From NCBI RefSeq assembly GCF_014651935.1, contig NZ_BMXV01000001.1, positions 682,001-746,000 on the forward strand: 64,000 bases of DNA, in the 5' to 3' direction. The notes below the pieces were generated by a model that ran no database searches, was not told the DNA's origin, and was given only the letters and a program-made list of their open reading frames with translations. This document shows positions 55,352 to 64,000 of the stretch, in pieces (the stretch's first letter is position 1; the number at the start of each line of letters is the position of its first letter). Origin of the DNA: Marinobacter zhanjiangensis. Its GTDB lineage: Bacteria > Pseudomonadota > Gammaproteobacteria > Pseudomonadales > Oleiphilaceae. The position numbers and the translations under genes were made by a program.

Positions 55352-56677
55352 ATGAGTTTTTCTTCACTCGGCCTTTCCGAGGCACTGGTTCGTGCAACCA
55401 ACGACCAGGGCTATGACACCCCGTCCCCGATCCAGGCACAGGCTATTCCGGCCGTGCTCTCCGGCAGAGACGTCATGGCCGCCGCCCAGACCGGCACCGG
55501 CAAGACCGCCGGCTTCACCCTGCCGCTGCTGCAGCGCCTTGGTGAAAACCCCCGCGAGGGCAAGGGCCCACGCGCGCTGATCCTGACGCCGACCCGTGAA
55601 CTGGCGGCCCAGGTGCACGATAGCGTGAACCTTTACAGCAAGTATGTCCCCACCAAGGCAGCAGTTGTCTTCGGGGGCGTCAAGATCAACCCGCAGATGA
55701 TGAAGCTCCGCAAAGGTCTGGACGTGCTGGTGGCAACACCGGGCCGGCTGCTGGATCTGTATCAACAGGGCGCGGTGAAGTTCAACGAGATCGAGATTCT
55801 GGTACTGGATGAAGCCGACCGCATGCTGGACATGGGCTTTATCCGCGACATCCGCAAGATTCTGGCATTGCTGCCGGCGAAGCGTCAGAACCTGCTGTTT
55901 TCCGCGACCTTCTCCAACGAGATCCGCAAGCTGACCCAGGGGTTGCTGGACAACCCGGTGCTGGTGGAAGTGGCGACCCGCAATAAAACGGCGGAAGGGG
56001 TGGATCAGACGGTCTACCCGGTGGACCAGAGCCAGAAAACGGCCCTGCTCAGCAAGCTGGTGCGTGACAATGACTGGGAGCAGGTGCTGGTGTTTACCCG
56101 CACCAAGCACGGCGCCAACCGCCTGACCAAGAAGCTGGAAGGCGACGGCATCACCGCCGCCGCCATCCACGGCAACAAGTCACAGGGCGCCAGGACCCGG
56201 GCCCTGGCGGAGTTCAAGCAGGGTGACATCCGTGTGCTGGTGGCCACCGATATCGCCGCCCGTGGGCTGGATATCAAGCAGTTGCCCCAGGTGGTCAACT
56301 TTGAACTGCCGCAGGTGGCAGAGGACTATGTTCACCGTATCGGCCGCACCGGTCGTGCCGGCGAAAGTGGCCATGCCATGTCGCTGGTCAGCGCCGATGA
56401 GGGCAAAATGCTGGCGGATATCGAGAAGCTGATCAAGAAGCAGCTGCCCCGCAAAGAGGTGGAAGGTTTCGAGCCGTCCAACAACCTGCCCCTGAAGCCG
56501 AAAGCCAAGGCCGACCCGAGCCGCGCCCGTGGTCGTAACGCTGGCAATGGCGGCGGTGGCGGCAATGCCCGCAACGGCGGGGGCCGCTCTGATGGTCGCA
56601 GCCAGGCCAGCCCCGGTGCGGGTGGCCGTGGACGTGGGCGCGGGCAGGGACGTTCAGGTCAGCGCCAGTCGGCCTGA
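55352..56677 (+). CDS. rhlE: DEAD-box RNA helicase RhlE
   Basis: A 441-residue helicase: Q motif with [16 protein letters not shown], motif I AQTGTGKT (45-52), [17 protein letters not shown] at 153-156, SAT in LFSATFSNE, and [14 protein letters not shown]. The N terminus MSFSSLGLS matches E. coli RhlE, which fixes the start at 55352. The last 60 residues are rich in Gly, Arg and Asn and probably bind RNA. RhlE remodels ribosomal and other RNA in the cytosol. A long leader suggests post-transcriptional control. Confidence 0.95.
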   Translation: MSFSSLGLSEALVRATNDQGYDTPSPIQAQAIPAVLSGRDVMAAAQTGTGKTAGFTLPLLQRLGENPREGKGPRALILTPTRELAAQVHDSVNLYSKYVPTKAAVVFGGVKINPQMMKLRKGLDVLVATPGRLLDLYQQGAVKFNEIEILVLDEADRMLDMGFIRDIRKILALLPAKRQNLLFSATFSNEIRKLTQGLLDNPVLVEVATRNKTAEGVDQTVYPVDQSQKTALLSKLVRDNDWEQVLVFTRTKHGANRLTKKLEGDGITAAAIHGNKSQGARTRALAEFKQGDIRVLVATDIAARGLDIKQLPQVVNFELPQVAEDYVHRIGRTGRAGESGHAMSLVSADEGKMLADIEKLIKKQLPRKEVEGFEPSNNLPLKPKAKADPSRARGRNAGNGGGGGNARNGGGRSDGRSQASPGAGGRGRGRGQGRSGQRQSA

Positions 56678-56705
56678 TCTGATCTGCCAGCCCCGGCAAA
56701 ACTGA

Positions 56706-56740
56706 AAAAGCCGCTTCCGGATTCATTGGAAGCGGCTTTT
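56706..56740. terminator. bidirectional terminator after rhlE
   Basis: Stem AAAAGCCGCTTCC/GGAAGCGGCTTTT with a nine-base loop, 28 bases past the rhlE stop. T runs occur on both strands. Confidence 0.88.
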
Positions 56741-56757
56741 CTCGTTCTGGGCGGGAC

Positions 56758-56781
56758 AAAAAACGGGGCCCGAAGGCCCCG
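56758..56781 (-). terminator. terminator after ompW
   Basis: On the minus strand CGGGGCC-TTCG-GGCCCCG is followed by TTTTTTG, about 55 bases downstream of the ompW stop. The TTCG tetraloop and T run are classical. Confidence 0.85.
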
Positions 56782-56836
56782 CAAGGGAGGAAGCGTCTGG
56801 CACCCACCCGTCCGGGGATGCCGGGATGCGGTCGTC

Positions 56837-57562
56837 TCAGAAGTTGTAGGTAAAGCCGACCATGTAGACCATGGGGTCGATTTCCACGTCGACTTTCGCG
56901 GTGCCGAGTTTGGCGCCGTTGGCATCGAAAGCATCGATATCGGCCGTGGTGTCGATGTCGGCGTACCAGATACCGGCGTTGATGCCAAAGCGCTCATCCA
57001 GGCGGATGTCCACACCGACTTCGGCAGCAAGTCCGACGCTGTCGTCCAGATCCATGTCAGTGGATTGGACCGCGGTAGTGTTGAGGTGATTGTTAAGTGC
57101 CCCATTGAGCGTTTCTGTCGTCTTTTCCTCAAAGAAAACCGTATAGTTCACGCCCACACCCACGTAGGGCTGAATCATGGAGCTGCTGTGCAGAGGGTAG
57201 TACTGAAGGGTCAGTGTGGGGGGCAGGTGCTTGGTGCTACCCAGGTCGGCTGATTTTGGCAGGCTTCCGGACCCATAAAGGTCATGCTCGAACGGAGTGG
57301 CCGCCAGCAGGCTGAGGCCTAAGGAATCGGTCATCATCCAGGTGCCGGACAAGCCCAACTGAGTGTCGGAGTCCACACCAACCTTCCACTCTTCTTGAAC
57401 GAGCGTCGGGTCGATATTCAGGCTGACATTGCTGCTGGATTCGTTCGGATCGACAGTCACAGCGCCTGCTCTGACGATAATATCACCGGCCTGATAGGCC
57501 TGTGCGGAGCCTGCTGCGAGGATGCTGGCTGCCAGGATGCCCAGAGAGAGTTTACGGGACAT
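56837..57562 (-). CDS. ompW: OmpW-family outer membrane protein
   Basis: A 241-residue eight-stranded beta-barrel. Signal peptide ends AGSAQA; YQAGDIIVRAGAVTVDPNES is the OmpW N terminus, and the C-terminal residue is Phe in VGFTYNF, as required for barrel assembly. OmpW forms a narrow hydrophobic channel and responds to stress and osmolarity. It has its own terminator; the promoter lies in the 175-base gap upstream. Confidence 0.93.
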   Translation of the reverse strand: MSRKLSLGILAASILAAGSAQAYQAGDIIVRAGAVTVDPNESSSNVSLNIDPTLVQEEWKVGVDSDTQLGLSGTWMMTDSLGLSLLAATPFEHDLYGSGSLPKSADLGSTKHLPPTLTLQYYPLHSSSMIQPYVGVGVNYTVFFEEKTTETLNGALNNHLNTTAVQSTDMDLDDSVGLAAEVGVDIRLDERFGINAGIWYADIDTTADIDAFDANGAKLGTAKVDVEIDPMVYMVGFTYNF

Positions 57563-57737
57563 AGAAATGACTCCTTGACCATAAGTTGTTGACGGGACAA
57601 GGCTACACCGGTGGTGCCGCAGAGAATTGATCTATGACAAGGGTGTTTCGCCGCAATCGGCGTTGCTGAGGAAAGATTGATTCAACTCAATAGGTACCAA
57701 TCTGACCAATTGGAATGAGCCGGCCGGCCAGCAGGAT

Positions 57738-58214
57738 TCAGGCCCGGCGGGTGGCTCCGGGCTCCTGCTTTTCCGAATCCTCGGGCACCATCACATCGCG
57801 GACGGAAACGGGGTTGCCATCGGCATCCAGCACTTCCAGTTGGCGGATGGGCTGGCCGGTGCGGCGGTCGCGGAGATCCAGGGAAGGCTGATCCGGGCAG
57901 GGGTTGTAGCGGTCGCCCCACTGGCGCAGGGCTATCACCACCGGGAACAGGTCGCGGCCCTTGTCGGTCAGGCGGTATTCGAAGCGGGGGCCATGTTCGC
58001 CCACGTCCACCTTGCGTAATACGTCATTGTCCACCAGGCGATTGAGGCGATCACCCAGGATATTACGGGCAATACCCAGCTCCTGCTGGAAGTCGACAAA
58101 GCGACGGGTGCCATACATGGCCTGGAGCACAATCAGCAGCGACCACCAGTCACCAACTTCGTTCAGGGCACGGGCAACGGAACAACTTGAATCATCAAAA
58201 CGTTTTCTTGCCAT
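57738..58214 (-). CDS. HxlR-family transcriptional regulator
   Basis: A 158-residue winged helix-turn-helix regulator. A Cys at about residue 11 (DDSSCSVARAL) is conserved in redox-sensing HxlR proteins; RFVDFQQELGIARNILGDRL is the recognition region. The ATG at 58214 is preferred over upstream starts. It is divergent from the flavin oxidoreductase, which it likely controls, possibly in response to electrophiles or oxidants. C-terminal residues after 105 are an unusual tail. Confidence 0.88.
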   Translation of the reverse strand: MARKRFDDSSCSVARALNEVGDWWSLLIVLQAMYGTRRFVDFQQELGIARNILGDRLNRLVDNDVLRKVDVGEHGPRFEYRLTDKGRDLFPVVIALRQWGDRYNPCPDQPSLDLRDRRTGQPIRQLEVLDADGNPVSVRDVMVPEDSEKQEPGATRRA

Positions 58215-58218
58215 GATC

Positions 58219-58244
58219 AAAGTGTACCCAACGGGGGCCACTTT
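58219..58244. promoter_or_regulatory. dyad upstream of the HxlR gene
   Basis: AAAGTG (58219-58224) and CACTTT (58239-58244) are perfect 6-base arms spaced 14 bases, lying just before the regulator start. A self-binding operator is plausible; the tandem repeat 140 bases away is a second candidate. Confidence 0.4.
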
Positions 58245-58385
58245 AGGAAACGCGGAATGTTATCAGGGCGTCATGGGCAGAGAATTTGCGGGTCCATGGA
58301 AGAGCGAGCGTCTGCTCTGTTATCTCTTGCAACGGGAAAGTGGATCCAATAGAGTTGCATAACGAAACCAGATTAAGGCAGGCAA

Positions 58386-58425
58386 CAAGGTTACCCCGAT
58401 AAAACAAGGTTACCCCCGATAAAAA
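58386..58425. repeat. tandem direct repeat in HxlR-OYE divergent region
   Basis: CAAGGTTACCCCGATAAAA (58386-58404) is followed directly by CAAGGTTACCCCCGATAAAA (58405-58424), which differs by one extra C. It sits 70 bases before the oxidoreductase start, near its expected promoter. It may be an operator pair or a recent duplication by slippage. Confidence 0.7.
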
Positions 58426-58492
58426 GGACAGTGATTTATCGCTGCCGTCATGCCCGCCCGACGTTAATACGAATCCAGCAGGAGAATCCCCG

Positions 58493-59605
58493 ATGTCCGT
58501 GAATCTCGGCCCCATTTTCGAGCCGTTTGCAATGAAGTCCCTCAAACTCGCCAACCGTGTGGCCATGGCTCCCATGACCCGTAACTTCTCTCCGGGCAAT
58601 GTACCCAACGACGATGTGGTGGCCTACTACAAGCGTCGTGCCGAGGGTGGCGTTGGCCTGTTGATTACCGAGGGCACGACCGTTAACCATCCGGCCGCCA
58701 ACGGCTACGAGAACGTACCCTTCTTCCACGGCGAAGAAGCCCTGGCGGGCTGGAAGAAAGTGGTGGATGCGGTTCATGAAGCTGGCGGCAAGATCTTCCC
58801 ACAGCTGTGGCACGTGGGCGCGGTTCGCAAGGAAGGCATGGAGCCGGACCCGAGCGTGCCGGGCTACGCGCCTTCCGGCATGAACAAGCCGGGCAGGGTG
58901 GTCTGCCACGTGATGACCAAGGAGGACATCCAGGACGTCATCAAGGCTTTCGCCGATGCGGCTGCCGACGCCAAGGCCATTGGCTGCGACGGCGTGGAAG
59001 TGCATGGCGCCCATGGTTACCTGATCGACCAGTTCTTCTGGGAAGGCACCAACCAGCGTGATGACGAGTACGGCGGCAGCATGGCCAACCGCGAGCGCTT
59101 TGCCATTGAGATCATCAAGGCCATCCGCGAACGTGTCGGCCCGGACTTTCCCGTCATGCTGCGCTTCTCCCAGTGGAAGATGCAGGATTTCGACGCCAGG
59201 TTGTGCCAGACCCCGGAAGAACTGGATGCCTTCCTCAAGCCTCTGGTCGACGCCGGCGTGGATATCTTCCATGCCTCCACCCGCCGTTTCTGGGAGCCGG
59301 AATTCGAGGGGTCCAGCCTGAACCTGGCGGGCTGGGTCAAGAAACTCACCGGTGTACCCACCATGTCCGTGGGTAGTGTCGGTCTGACCGAGGACTTTAT
59401 CAGCGGCACCTTTGCCAGCAAGCAGGAAGCCGTCTCCCAGTCGGGCATCGACGAGCTGGTTGAGCGGATGAACAACGATGAGTTTGACCTGATCGCTGTT
59501 GGCCGCGCCCTGCTACAGGACCCGGAATGGCTGACCAAGGTGAAGGAAGGCCGCACCGGTGAGTTCAAGCCGTTCGCCAAGGCATCCCTGGGCGAGCTTT
59601 ACTGA
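58493..59605 (+). CDS. NADH:flavin oxidoreductase, OYE family
   Basis: A 370-residue FMN enzyme. VAMAPMTRNFSPGNVPNDDV near residue 24, QLWHVGA near 104 with the substrate-binding His, and the signature GVEVHGAHGYLIDQFFWEGT near 167 define the old-yellow-enzyme family. It reduces activated alkenes such as enones or nitro compounds. GCAGGAG precedes the ATG. Divergent HxlR regulator and the tandem repeat suggest inducible expression. Confidence 0.92.
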   Translation: MSVNLGPIFEPFAMKSLKLANRVAMAPMTRNFSPGNVPNDDVVAYYKRRAEGGVGLLITEGTTVNHPAANGYENVPFFHGEEALAGWKKVVDAVHEAGGKIFPQLWHVGAVRKEGMEPDPSVPGYAPSGMNKPGRVVCHVMTKEDIQDVIKAFADAAADAKAIGCDGVEVHGAHGYLIDQFFWEGTNQRDDEYGGSMANRERFAIEIIKAIRERVGPDFPVMLRFSQWKMQDFDARLCQTPEELDAFLKPLVDAGVDIFHASTRRFWEPEFEGSSLNLAGWVKKLTGVPTMSVGSVGLTEDFISGTFASKQEAVSQSGIDELVERMNNDEFDLIAVGRALLQDPEWLTKVKEGRTGEFKPFAKASLGELY

Positions 59606-59613
59606 TCTGTCTT

Positions 59614-59643
59614 GCCGCTACCGGACCTGGCGCCGGTAGCGGC
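59614..59643 (+). terminator. hairpin after the OYE gene
   Basis: Perfect 11-base stem GCCGCTACCGG/CCGGTAGCGGC with an eight-base loop, nine bases after the stop. No T run follows, so it may stabilise mRNA rather than stop transcription. Confidence 0.5.
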
Positions 59644-59830
59644 CCCCCATGATATTCCTCTCTGTTCCCGCCTGTCCCTGCTCTTGCCTCTTGATAGCTG
59701 ATTCCCGGCCGGTTTTCCGCCAGTCGTGCACCAACCCCGGTATTTTGTATACTGAAAAGCAGTGTTCCCGTTAGTGCCGGGCGAGAACGGCACATCAGGG
59801 ATGAGACATACTCTACGGAATGGAACCGTT

Positions 59831-61186
59831 ATGCCTGAGCAGAACCCCGATTCCGACAGCCTCTTCAGCCCACGTCCGCTGCGCTACCTGAGTGGCTATC
59901 TCAACGGTCTGGTACAGGAGCGACTCTGGCTCAAGGTGCTGATCGGCATGTTTCTTGGCCTGATCACCGGGGTCATTCTGGGGCCCTCGGTCGGTCTGGT
60001 TGAGCCGGAAACCGGCGCCACCATCGGCAGCTGGCTGGCATTCCCGGGGCAATTGTTTATTGCCACCATTCAGATGATCGTTATCCCGCTGGTGGTCGCC
60101 TCGGTGGTACGGGGCCTGGCGGCCAGTGAAAACCTGGAGCAACTGCGCAAACTGGGCGTGCGGGTAACGCTGTTCTTTGTGGTGACCACGGCGCTGGCCG
60201 CCGCTATCGGGCTGTGGATTGGTGGCGTGATCAACCCCGGACGGCTGATGGAAGGCATGCTGGTGGCGGAGGCAGGTGCGCCTCAGGGCGCTGCCGCACT
60301 GCCGGCGGTCGGTGACTGGCCGCAAACGCTGATCGGCCTGCTGCCGGGTAATCCGCTCGGGGCCATGGTGCAGGGCCAGATGCTCCAGGTCGTCATCTTC
60401 TCGGTGATTATCGGCATTGCCCTGGTAACCATGGCGCCGGCGCAGGCGCGGCCGATGCTGGATTTGCTGGATTCACTGCAGCAGATCTGTATGACCGTGG
60501 TGCGCTGGGCCATGCGCCTGGCGCCCTATGCGGTGTTCGGGCTGATGGCCAAACTGACCACCACCATCGGCTTCGGCGCCTTGCTGGGCATGGCTTCCTA
60601 TGTGATTACGGTGATCATTGGCCTGTTGCTGATGCTGGTGGTCTATCTGGTGTTGCTGCGCACCTTTGGCGGGGTTCGGCCCCGGGAATTTCTCCGCGAT
60701 TCCCGCGATGTCCTGCTGCTGGCCTTTTCCACCTCCAGTTCCGCCGCCGTCATGCCCCTGTCGATCCGTACCGCGGAAACCAAGCTCCATGTGCGCCCTT
60801 CCATTTCCCAGTTCGTTATCCCCCTGGGGGCGACCATCAACATGAATGGCACGGCGTTGTATCAGGCGGTTGCCACGGTGTTTCTGGCCCAGGTCTATGG
60901 CATTGACCTGAGCCTTGCCAGCATGGCCCTGGTGGTGGCGATGGCGGTGGGAGCATCCATCGGTTCGCCGGCGACGCCGGGGGTCGGTATTGTGATCCTG
61001 GCCATGGTGCTGGATACGGTGGGTATTCCGGCCAGCGGCATCGCACTGATCATGGGCGTGGACCGCATTCTGGACATGTGCCGGACGTCCATCAACGTTA
61101 CCGGCGATCTGGTGGCCTGCCGTCTGATGGAGGCCTGGGCGGAACCACTTCCCGCGGTGGATGATCAGGCCAAGGCCAGCGTCTGA
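59831..61186 (+). CDS. dicarboxylate/amino acid:cation symporter (DAACS)
   Basis: A 451-residue transporter of the GltP/DctA family. Motifs STSSSAAVMPLSIRTAE near residue 304, GATINMNGTALYQAVATVFL near 336 and GSPATPGVGIVILAM near 378 form the two hairpins and TM7 site that hold substrate and sodium. The ATG at 59831 was chosen as the last start before the conserved region; its ribosome site is weak. It converges on the BCCT gene with 14 bases between stops. Confidence 0.92.
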   Translation: MPEQNPDSDSLFSPRPLRYLSGYLNGLVQERLWLKVLIGMFLGLITGVILGPSVGLVEPETGATIGSWLAFPGQLFIATIQMIVIPLVVASVVRGLAASENLEQLRKLGVRVTLFFVVTTALAAAIGLWIGGVINPGRLMEGMLVAEAGAPQGAAALPAVGDWPQTLIGLLPGNPLGAMVQGQMLQVVIFSVIIGIALVTMAPAQARPMLDLLDSLQQICMTVVRWAMRLAPYAVFGLMAKLTTTIGFGALLGMASYVITVIIGLLLMLVVYLVLLRTFGGVRPREFLRDSRDVLLLAFSTSSSAAVMPLSIRTAETKLHVRPSISQFVIPLGATINMNGTALYQAVATVFLAQVYGIDLSLASMALVVAMAVGASIGSPATPGVGIVILAMVLDTVGIPASGIALIMGVDRILDMCRTSINVTGDLVACRLMEAWAEPLPAVDDQAKASV

Positions 61187-61200
61187 GGGATCCCGGCGTC

Positions 61201-62793
61201 TCAGTACCGGGTGTCGTCCACATCGTCTTGCAGGCCCCTTCGGTGTTCGTGTTCTTCCAGCATGCGCTGGATCCGCTCACGCAACAGTGCCTGGTGGAGC
61301 TCTTCCTGGCGTTGCTCGTTACGCAGGGACTTGAGCAGGGCCGCCGCCATGAAAACCATCAGTACCATGAACGGAAATGCGGCCACGATGGATATGGTCT
61401 GCAAGGCCGCCAGCCCGCCGCTCATCAGCAGCACCCCCGCCACCAGTACCTGGATCACGCCCCATAACACCCGCATCCAGCGTTTCGGGCTCAGGGTTCC
61501 CTGGCTGGTGAACATGCCCAGCACAAAGGTTGCGGAGTTGGCGGAGGTAATGACGAACAGGATGATCAGCAATAGCACCAGAGGGCCGACAATACCGTTG
61601 AACGGCAGGAACTCGAGCATATGGAACAGGCCGGAACTGATTTCCTGGCTGACCGAAGCGGCAATGCCCCCTTGTTCGAACAGCTCGAAATACAACGCCG
61701 AGCCGCCAAAGGTAGCAAACCACACAATGCTCAGCAGAACCGGCATGCCGATAACGCCAAGGATGAACTCGCGGATGGTGCGGCCGCGGGAGATACGGGC
61801 AATAAAGCTGCCCACGAACGGGGCCCAGGAAAGCCCCCAGGCCCAGTAGAAGATGGTCCACCGTTCCACCCAGTCCTCGCCGGTATAGGGTGTCATGACC
61901 AGGCTCATGCCAATGACATTGCCGAAATACTCGCCAATGGCATTGGTCATGGAGGCGGTAATAAAATCGGTGGGTCCGGCGAAGAAAACAAAGCCGAGCA
62001 GGGCAGCCGCCAGCAGCATGTTGGCGTCACTGACATAGCGTACACCGCTCTCCAGGGGCATCAGCGCGCACAGCAGGAAGATGACCGAGATGCCACCCAG
62101 GATGGTCAGCTGCTGGGTGGTGCCAAACCCGACTCCAGCTACCGAGCCCAGGCCGCTGTTGATCTGGATGATCCCCAGGCCGAGGGTGGTGGCAACGCCA
62201 AACACGGTGGAAACCACCGCCAGAATATTGATGGCGTGACCAAAGCCGCCATCCACCCGGTTCCCCATCGTAGACCGGAATGCCTCGCTGATCAGGCCGG
62301 GGCGCTGCTGACGAAAACGGACGTAGGCAATGGCCAGACCCACCAGGGCGAAGTTGGCCCACTGGTGAAAACCCCAGTGAAACAGCGAATAGCGCATGCC
62401 CAGGCTGGCGGCTTCAGGTGTCTGTGGCGTGGCCAGGCCCAGGGGAGGCAGGTTGTAATGGGTCATCGGTTCGGCAACGCCCCAGAACACCAGGCCCACG
62501 CCCATGCCGGCGGAAAAGATCATCCCCAGCCATGCCGGGTAGGGGAACTCGGGGCTTTCGCCATCGGCGCCCAGACGTATGTGCCCGTAGTCAGACAGCC
62601 CGACACCAATGCAGAACAACAGGAAGGCGGTGGTAACGAACAGGTACAGCCAGCCAAAGTGTTCAGTGGTAAAGGTCAGGGCCTGGCCGGCGCCGGATGC
62701 CAGGTAATCCGGATACCAGACGCCGAGGCCAACGAATGCACCCAACAGCACCAGCGAGCAATAGAATACCCAACCCGGACGATCAGTCACCAT
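61201..62793 (-). CDS. BCCT-family choline/betaine transporter
   Basis: A 530-residue classical betaine/choline/carnitine carrier with twelve helices. FSAGMGVGLVFWGVAEPMTH near residue 94 and WAWGLSWAPFVGSFIARISR near 316 are the full signatures. The C-terminal 30 residues are charged (EEHEHRRGLQDDVDDTRY), a possible osmosensing tail. It is a separate gene from the short BCCT-like one at 8.9 kb and is monocistronic. Choline versus betaine cannot be decided from sequence. Confidence 0.93.
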   Translation of the reverse strand: MVTDRPGWVFYCSLVLLGAFVGLGVWYPDYLASGAGQALTFTTEHFGWLYLFVTTAFLLFCIGVGLSDYGHIRLGADGESPEFPYPAWLGMIFSAGMGVGLVFWGVAEPMTHYNLPPLGLATPQTPEAASLGMRYSLFHWGFHQWANFALVGLAIAYVRFRQQRPGLISEAFRSTMGNRVDGGFGHAINILAVVSTVFGVATTLGLGIIQINSGLGSVAGVGFGTTQQLTILGGISVIFLLCALMPLESGVRYVSDANMLLAAALLGFVFFAGPTDFITASMTNAIGEYFGNVIGMSLVMTPYTGEDWVERWTIFYWAWGLSWAPFVGSFIARISRGRTIREFILGVIGMPVLLSIVWFATFGGSALYFELFEQGGIAASVSQEISSGLFHMLEFLPFNGIVGPLVLLLIILFVITSANSATFVLGMFTSQGTLSPKRWMRVLWGVIQVLVAGVLLMSGGLAALQTISIVAAFPFMVLMVFMAAALLKSLRNEQRQEELHQALLRERIQRMLEEHEHRRGLQDDVDDTRY

Positions 62794-62892
62794 GGCCAGA
62801 CGCTTCCCTTCAAAAACAAACTATTACCGGGAACTCTAGCACTTTCCTGCTTTCCGGGTCAGGCTTATGCCCGCAGCGCACCGATGGACGGC

Positions 62893-64000
62893 TCAGTCAG
62901 TGGCCTTCCAGGCCCCGAAGGAACCAAGGAAGACGTCCACCCGGCTGAATCCGGCCCTCTCCAGTACCGAGGCAGCAATGGTTGCCCGGGCACCACTGGC
63001 GCACATCACCGTGTAATGCCGATTCCGGTCGAGCTGATCCAGCGTTTGAGGAAGCTCGCCCACATAGGCATGAACAGAGCCTTCAATGGACTCTTGCCGG
63101 TATTCCTTTATGCTCCGCACATCCAGAATCTGCCAGTCGTCCGGAGGATTCCGGAAGCGTTCCCGGATGTCGTCCACGTGCATGACCGGAAGTGAATGGA
63201 AGGGCAGCCCTCCGGCAGACCATTCGGGCATGTCGGTGGTAAGAAACCCCTCCAGGTTGTCCACGCCAATCCGGATCAGGTGTTGTGAAGCAACCCGGGC
63301 CTGGGCGGGATCAGCGGCCACCAACACCACCGGTTGCCCGGGTTCGATATACCAACCGGCGAAGGCGGGGATCATGGGGGCCGGGATTGCCAGGCTGCCG
63401 GGCAGGTGGGAACCGAGAAAAGCACTGACGGTACGGGTATCCACAATCACTGTCTTTTCCGGAAGGCTGCGGAATTCGTCAGGAGAAAGCGGGACCGGGG
63501 TGGTGATCCGGGGCGCAGGGTCTGCGCCCGTCAGGTTCAGCTTCTCCATCAGCCGGAAGTAGGGTGGCTGGTAATGATGCTCGGCGATTTTCGCCTTGAT
63601 AAACTGCTCTCTTGAACTGATTCGGAGCTTGTCGTTGTACTTGCGCTCATACCCAAGCGACGAGAATTCCCGGTCAGCCATACTGTCACCACATACGGAA
63701 CCGGCACCGTGAGCGGGGTAGAGCAGTGCCTGGTCACCCAGGGCCAGGATTTTGCGAAGGCTGTCGTAGAGCAGGCCAGCCACTTCCTCGGCCCGGTCCG
63801 GATAGAAATCGGTCCGACCCACATCGCCGATGAACATTGCATCACCGGTGAATACGCCGACGGCATCATCACCGAAATCGGTATCGAACACGGCGAAGGA
63901 AAGGCTGTCGTCAGTATGGCCGGGCGTTTCCAGCACCTCCACCCTGAGGTTGCCGAACTCGAAGGTGTCCCCTTCGTGAGTGGTGTCTGCATAGGCCACA
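62893..64000 (-). CDS. metallo-beta-lactamase-fold rhodanese protein, partial
   Basis: The 3' 368 codons of a gene cut by the right edge; the HxHxDH metal site would be outside. The visible part has the end of the MBL fold (ETPGHTDDSLSFAVFD, FTGDAMFIGDVGRTDF, YPAHGAGSVCG), then two rhodanese domains: the first lacks an active Cys (TVIVDTRTVSAFLGSHLPGS, followed by VVLVAADP), the second has the persulfide Cys in VMCASGARATIAA near the end. Members act in sulfide or persulfide handling. Confidence 0.88.
   Translation of the reverse strand, partial: VAYADTTHEGDTFEFGNLRVEVLETPGHTDDSLSFAVFDTDFGDDAVGVFTGDAMFIGDVGRTDFYPDRAEEVAGLLYDSLRKILALGDQALLYPAHGAGSVCGDSMADREFSSLGYERKYNDKLRISSREQFIKAKIAEHHYQPPYFRLMEKLNLTGADPAPRITTPVPLSPDEFRSLPEKTVIVDTRTVSAFLGSHLPGSLAIPAPMIPAFAGWYIEPGQPVVLVAADPAQARVASQHLIRIGVDNLEGFLTTDMPEWSAGGLPFHSLPVMHVDDIRERFRNPPDDWQILDVRSIKEYRQESIEGSVHAYVGELPQTLDQLDRNRHYTVMCASGARATIAASVLERAGFSRVDVFLGSFGAWKATD

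Noticed and set aside
61621..63195. Long plus-strand open frame across the BCCT gene and the next gene
   Set aside because: It spans two confident minus-strand genes and has shadow composition.

Overview
The window is a GC-rich (about 60% by eye, not computed) chromosomal segment from a gammaproteobacterium. An E. coli-type ilvG with a Val-rich attenuator leader, close E. coli ProX and AhpC/AhpF homologues, the ydbH-ynbE-ydbL trio, RhlE and OmpW point to that class. Three separate choline/betaine systems, TRAP transporters and many acidic proteins suggest a marine or halophilic heterotroph of the Marinobacter/Halomonas kind; the genus is an inference. No rRNA, tRNA, CRISPR array, phage or complete IS was seen. 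Layout: 0-3.7 kb: 5' end of ilvG behind a transcription attenuator, two divergent paralogous phosphoribosyltransferases, an unrecognised membrane protein and a secreted PRC-barrel protein. 3.9-8.8 kb: TAXI-TRAP transporter, a C-terminally truncated MscS channel and a TSUP exporter. 8.9-14.3 kb: choline-to-betaine operon betI-betB-betA behind a perfect BetI-type operator, followed by a short BCCT-like transporter preceded by a coupled 15-codon ORF. 14.4-18.0 kb: radical SAM protein, then ahpC and ahpF, each behind the same OxyR-like box and promoter layout. 18-25.8 kb: envelope and stress genes (OmpA-like and DUF4398 lipoproteins, YgjV, PfpI/DJ-1, LemA with two TPM proteins, LOG, GST, TM2). 25.9-26.2 kb: a 270-bp element with 35-bp terminal inverted repeats and two internal hairpins whose loops are complementary over 11 bases. 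26.2-32.8 kb: ydbH-ynbE-ydbL, Mpo1-like protein, MFS transporter, MASE2-GGDEF diguanylate cyclase and a small secreted hydrophilic protein. 32.9-44.6 kb: a minus-strand locus made of a sensor kinase, a sigma-54 response regulator, two periplasmic binding proteins, a LivHMGF-type ABC transporter, a zinc alcohol dehydrogenase and a periplasmic cyclase-family hydrolase. A sigma-54 promoter and paired palindromes upstream of it suggest the regulator drives the transport genes. 44.7-51.6 kb: IclR regulator, a second TAXI-TRAP system, a two-subunit CoA transferase and an unassigned permease, probably one uptake-and-activation pathway for an organic acid. 51.7-55.1 kb: proVWX betaine uptake with a sigma-54-like promoter. 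55.3-64 kb: rhlE with a long leader, ompW, HxlR regulator divergent from an OYE-family flavin oxidoreductase, a DAACS symporter, a classical BCCT transporter and a partial MBL-rhodanese protein. How the parts fit: betaine is made from choline (BetBA, fed by BCCT carriers) or imported by ProVWX. Peroxide defence is the AhpCF pair. The 32.9-51.6 kb stretch looks like two neighbouring catabolic modules, each with its own sensor/regulator, high-affinity binding proteins and enzymes; their substrates cannot be read from sequence.
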